DNA of 8,518 bases from Rhizobacter sp. GTDB taxonomy: Bacteria; Pseudomonadota; Gammaproteobacteria; Burkholderiales; Burkholderiaceae. Made by a program: the position numbers and the translations under genes. Under the pieces are notes generated by a model that worked only from the letters and a program-made list of their open reading frames with translations, was not told where the DNA came from and made no database searches. The stretch covers positions 1 to 8,518 of the forward strand of contig JACMKW010000211.1 in assembly GCA_014379885.1 (NCBI GenBank), written 5' to 3'. Shown piece after piece: positions 7,091 to 8,518 of the stretch. The stretch's first letter is position 1. Every line of letters begins with the position of its first letter.

Positions 7091-7846
7091 TCAGGGCTTG
7101 GTGTGCGGCGTGTAGGTGCCCGTGGCCGTGCTCGCCGCCTGCGCTGGAGCCTGGCGCGGCTGTTGCGTGGTGGTGAAACACTTGCCGTTGCCACGCTCGG
7201 CACGTATGGCGCCGTGAGCGCGCTTGCGTACTGACTGCGAACCCTCCTGGTAAGAGGCGATCACGTCGATCTTCAGCGTGCGGTAGTGGTTCTGGATGTT
7301 GATGAACTGGTGCTCCAGGTAGCAGCGGTTCTGGTTCGTGCCCCAGGTGCCTTTCTTCGATAGCGGCACACCGATCTTTTCCCACGCGAAGGTGGTGCAG
7401 TCTGCATTCGTGCAGCGCTCACCCCACGCCACCGCGGCCAACCGGGCCTTGGTGCACTGCGCCTGCGTGAGCTGCAAGTCGCCCCAGCTGGCCTTGAGCG
7501 TGTAGCGCTTCCAGTTGAGCTTCAAGTCACCCAAAGGCCCGATGGCCACCACGAAGCCTCCACACGAAACCCCATTGCTGGGGCCCACCGAGGTGGCCTC
7601 GTAACGCTGGTAGTAGTCGCAGGTGTCTTCTTCCACCGCCACCGGCTGCAACGGCGCCGCGTCGGCGTTTTGCGGCAACTCGCACAAGCCGAAGGTAGCG
7701 AGTTGCTTCTTGGCCTCGACTTCTTGCAGGGTGTATTGGCGTTCAGAAGAAGTGACGGCGCCTACGTCGTTCGGGCCGGCTTGGGTGCCGGCCGATCCAA
7801 AGGAGAGAAGGGCAAACACGATGACGGACGAGAGGGATCGGATCAT
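7091..7846 (-). CDS. Secreted or periplasmic eight-cysteine protein of unknown function
   Basis: The product has 251 residues. Residues 1-23 form a classical Sec signal peptide (Arg3, hydrophobic core SSVIVFALLSF, likely cleavage after GTQA), so the mature protein is about 228 residues and exported. No lipobox is present. The mature part has eight cysteines (55, 76, 95, 131, 145, 150, 175, 223), an even number consistent with four disulfides in the periplasm or outside the cell; six lie between 76 and 175 in a Trp/Tyr-rich section (LNWKRYTLKASWGDLQL, GTWGTNQNRCYLEHQFINIQ). The last ~25 residues are Gln/Ala/Thr-rich and probably disordered. I recognise no enzyme motif or named domain. The ATG at 7844-7846 is firmly supported by AAGGAGA five bases upstream. 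It converges on the dead ABC module and is divergent from the Imm33-type gene. A structural or envelope-related role is possible, but no function can be read from the sequence. Confidence 0.88.
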   Translation of the reverse strand: MIRSLSSVIVFALLSFGSAGTQAGPNDVGAVTSSERQYTLQEVEAKKQLATFGLCELPQNADAAPLQPVAVEEDTCDYYQRYEATSVGPSNGVSCGGFVVAIGPLGDLKLNWKRYTLKASWGDLQLTQAQCTKARLAAVAWGERCTNADCTTFAWEKIGVPLSKKGTWGTNQNRCYLEHQFINIQNHYRTLKIDVIASYQEGSQSVRKRAHGAIRAERGNGKCFTTTQQPRQAPAQAASTATGTYTPHTKP

Positions 7847-7851
7847 GAAGG

Positions 7852-7858
7852 TCTCCTT
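7852..7858 (-). promoter_or_regulatory. Strong ribosome binding site of the secreted protein gene
   Basis: AAGGAGA on the minus strand lies five bases before the ATG at 7844-7846. It settles the start and suggests that the gene is well translated. Confidence 0.75.
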
Positions 7859-7885
7859 GAGCGAAGCGTGATGCTAGCCGGCAAG

Positions 7886-8060
7886 CCACGTGGATGAAAT
7901 CGACGTTGTCAGCCGCATCGGCACTTTCGGCAAGGAGCGTCCCCAAACCGTCGAGCCGAATGTTGGCTTCTGGCCGGTTGCTGCCTATCGCTCGATGAAC
8001 TCGGCCCGCAGCAACCGCTGCAAACCTGTCGCCGTTCAGAATAGCGTGCGCGGTACACGC
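7886..8060. repeat. Candidate dispersed intergenic repeat in the divergent region
   Basis: The region between the divergent genes (7847-8101) has no supported gene. Its centre, around GGCTTCTGGCCGGTTGCTGCC (7965-7985), resembles short non-coding elements that I recall as scattered between genes in many Burkholderiales genomes and often mispredicted as small proteins; this is from memory, not from a search. Arms TCGAGC (7951-7956) and GCTCGA (7990-7995) make an inverted repeat around that core. An 8-bp palindrome CCACGTGG sits at 7886-7893, within the likely promoter area of the minus-strand gene, where a weak TAGCAT -10-like hexamer can be placed on the minus strand. No convincing promoter for the plus-strand gene was found. 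The outer limits given are approximate. Confidence 0.35.
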
Positions 8061-8101
8061 TCTCGCCCCCCGACTCACTTGCCCCATCCAACGCCCTCTC
8101 C

Positions 8102-8389
8102 ATGACCTCTCTCACTTGCGTAGCCACCGAAGTACTCACCACCCACCAAAAGTCTGTCGGGTACGCCTACCGCACCGCCCCGGCTACGCCCACCGACAGC
8201 GGCTGGCGTTTTCTCAGTGGCAGCGAAAGCGAGAAGTACATGAACCAACCTACGCACTACATCACCTGCGTCTTGGCGGATTTCGCCCTTGAGCATCCCG
8301 AGGTCACACCACTCCTGAACCACCCGATTGGCTCGGCCTTCGAGCGCGCCGATGCGAGCGAGGGGTTTGAAGCGGTGCCGCTGGAATAA
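8102..8389 (+). CDS. Imm33 (DUF2185) domain immunity-type protein
   Basis: A 95-residue protein that is essentially one Imm33/DUF2185 domain. The conserved marks are in order: GYAYR (20-24), DSGWRFLSG (32-40), the acidic SESEKYMNQP (41-50), a THYITCVLADFALEHPE stretch, and PLLNHPIGSAFER (70-82). No signal peptide or membrane segment is present, so it should act in the cytoplasm. Proteins of this family were classed, mainly from gene neighbourhoods, as immunity proteins of polymorphic or contact-dependent toxin systems; many members also occur as orphans, so toxin neutralisation here is an inference. No toxin gene, Rhs core, VgrG or secretion component is in the window. The ATG at 8102 lies just before the conserved fold (TCVATEVL), but no Shine-Dalgarno is seen upstream (CCATCCAACGCCCTCTCC), which is odd beside the strong sites of both neighbours. 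A new gene starts 100 bases after its stop on the same strand. Confidence 0.82.
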   Translation: MTSLTCVATEVLTTHQKSVGYAYRTAPATPTDSGWRFLSGSESEKYMNQPTHYITCVLADFALEHPEVTPLLNHPIGSAFERADASEGFEAVPLE

Positions 8390-8456
8390 GCGCACTGCAA
8401 TCCCGTGGGCGGTCAAGGGATTCCCCACACCCACCAAACCGCAAACAGCGCTACCC

Positions 8457-8470
8457 TCAAGGCTCCTTGA
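8457..8470. promoter_or_regulatory. Short palindrome upstream of the last gene, possible operator
   Basis: TCAAGG-CT-CCTTGA is a perfect 6-bp inverted repeat with a two-base spacer, ending seven bases before the Shine-Dalgarno of the gene at 8490. It could be a regulator-binding site or could fold in the mRNA leader close to the ribosome site. No -35/-10 pair is convincing around it. Confidence 0.25.
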
Positions 8471-8477
8471 AACTGCG

Positions 8478-8489
8478 AAAGGAGGTGAT
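8478..8489 (+). promoter_or_regulatory. Near-perfect Shine-Dalgarno sequence
   Basis: AAAGGAGGTGAT directly abuts the ATG at 8490-8492. It matches the complement of the 16S rRNA 3' end over nearly its full length, with four bases between GGAGG and the ATG. It strongly supports a real gene start. Confidence 0.8.
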
Positions 8490-8518
8490 ATGTCTACATC
8501 CTCTAGGTCCGGGGCGGA
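8490..8518 (+). CDS. Start of an unidentified gene, cut by the window end
   Basis: Only nine full codons are visible (MSTSSRSGA). The call rests on the ATG placed right after an exceptional Shine-Dalgarno sequence and on the frame remaining open to the edge. Nothing can be said about function. It follows the Imm33-type gene on the same strand after 100 bases, so cotranscription is possible but not shown. Confidence 0.6.

Noticed and set aside
7743..8087. Minus-strand frame of 114 codons over the divergent region
   Set aside because: It overlaps the start of the secreted-protein gene in another frame and has no ribosome site. Its peptide resembles those produced by misannotated intergenic repeats.
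8478..8489. AAAGGAGGTGAT as the reverse complement of a 16S rRNA 3' end
   Set aside because: The match stops at GAT; the next bases do not continue as 16S rRNA, and the motif abuts an ATG. It is a Shine-Dalgarno sequence.
1..8518. CRISPR array, tRNA, rRNA, insertion sequence or phage integrase
   Set aside because: No regularly spaced repeats, cloverleaf-like sequence, transposase or integrase motifs were found on either strand by eye.

Overview
The window is GC-rich DNA with the codon habits (third positions mostly G or C) and gene families of a free-living betaproteobacterium. The best guess is the Burkholderiales, around the Rubrivivax/Methylibium/Rhizobacter/Piscinibacter group. That placement is an inference from style and protein similarity, not from a marker gene. 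No rRNA, tRNA, CRISPR array, transposase or phage gene was seen.

Left part (1-4360, plus strand): the 3' end of a gene for a tetratricopeptide/DUF2135 protein, a 180-base gap with a hairpin, then a large soluble hybrid sensor kinase of 1057 residues (degenerate receiver, four PAS domains, HisKA, HATPase, intact receiver). Middle part (4397-5641, minus strand): a YeaE-like aldo/keto reductase with a complete catalytic tetrad and, upstream of it, an 88-residue tail-anchored-looking small protein.

Right-centre (about 5872-7062, plus strand): the wreck of a sulfonate/nitrate/taurine-type ABC importer. Only the last two-thirds of the permease remains, starting abruptly next to a small insertion. 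The overlapping ATPase gene keeps its motifs but has lost about 16 codons after the D-loop, carries a TAA there, and has a one-base frameshift near its end. No substrate-binding protein gene is present. The module reads as a decaying operon fragment and cannot make a normal transporter.

Right end (7091-8518): a minus-strand gene for a secreted eight-cysteine protein that I do not recognise, a 255-base divergent intergenic region that resembles a dispersed Burkholderiales intergenic repeat, a plus-strand Imm33 (DUF2185) immunity-type protein with no toxin gene in view, and the first nine codons of another gene behind an exceptionally strong ribosome binding site. These neighbours do not form one pathway. 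The window looks like ordinary chromosome on the left and a patchwork of accessory and eroded genes on the right. I found no convincing new multi-gene system; the orphan immunity gene, the secreted protein and the ABC remnant are the parts most worth following up.
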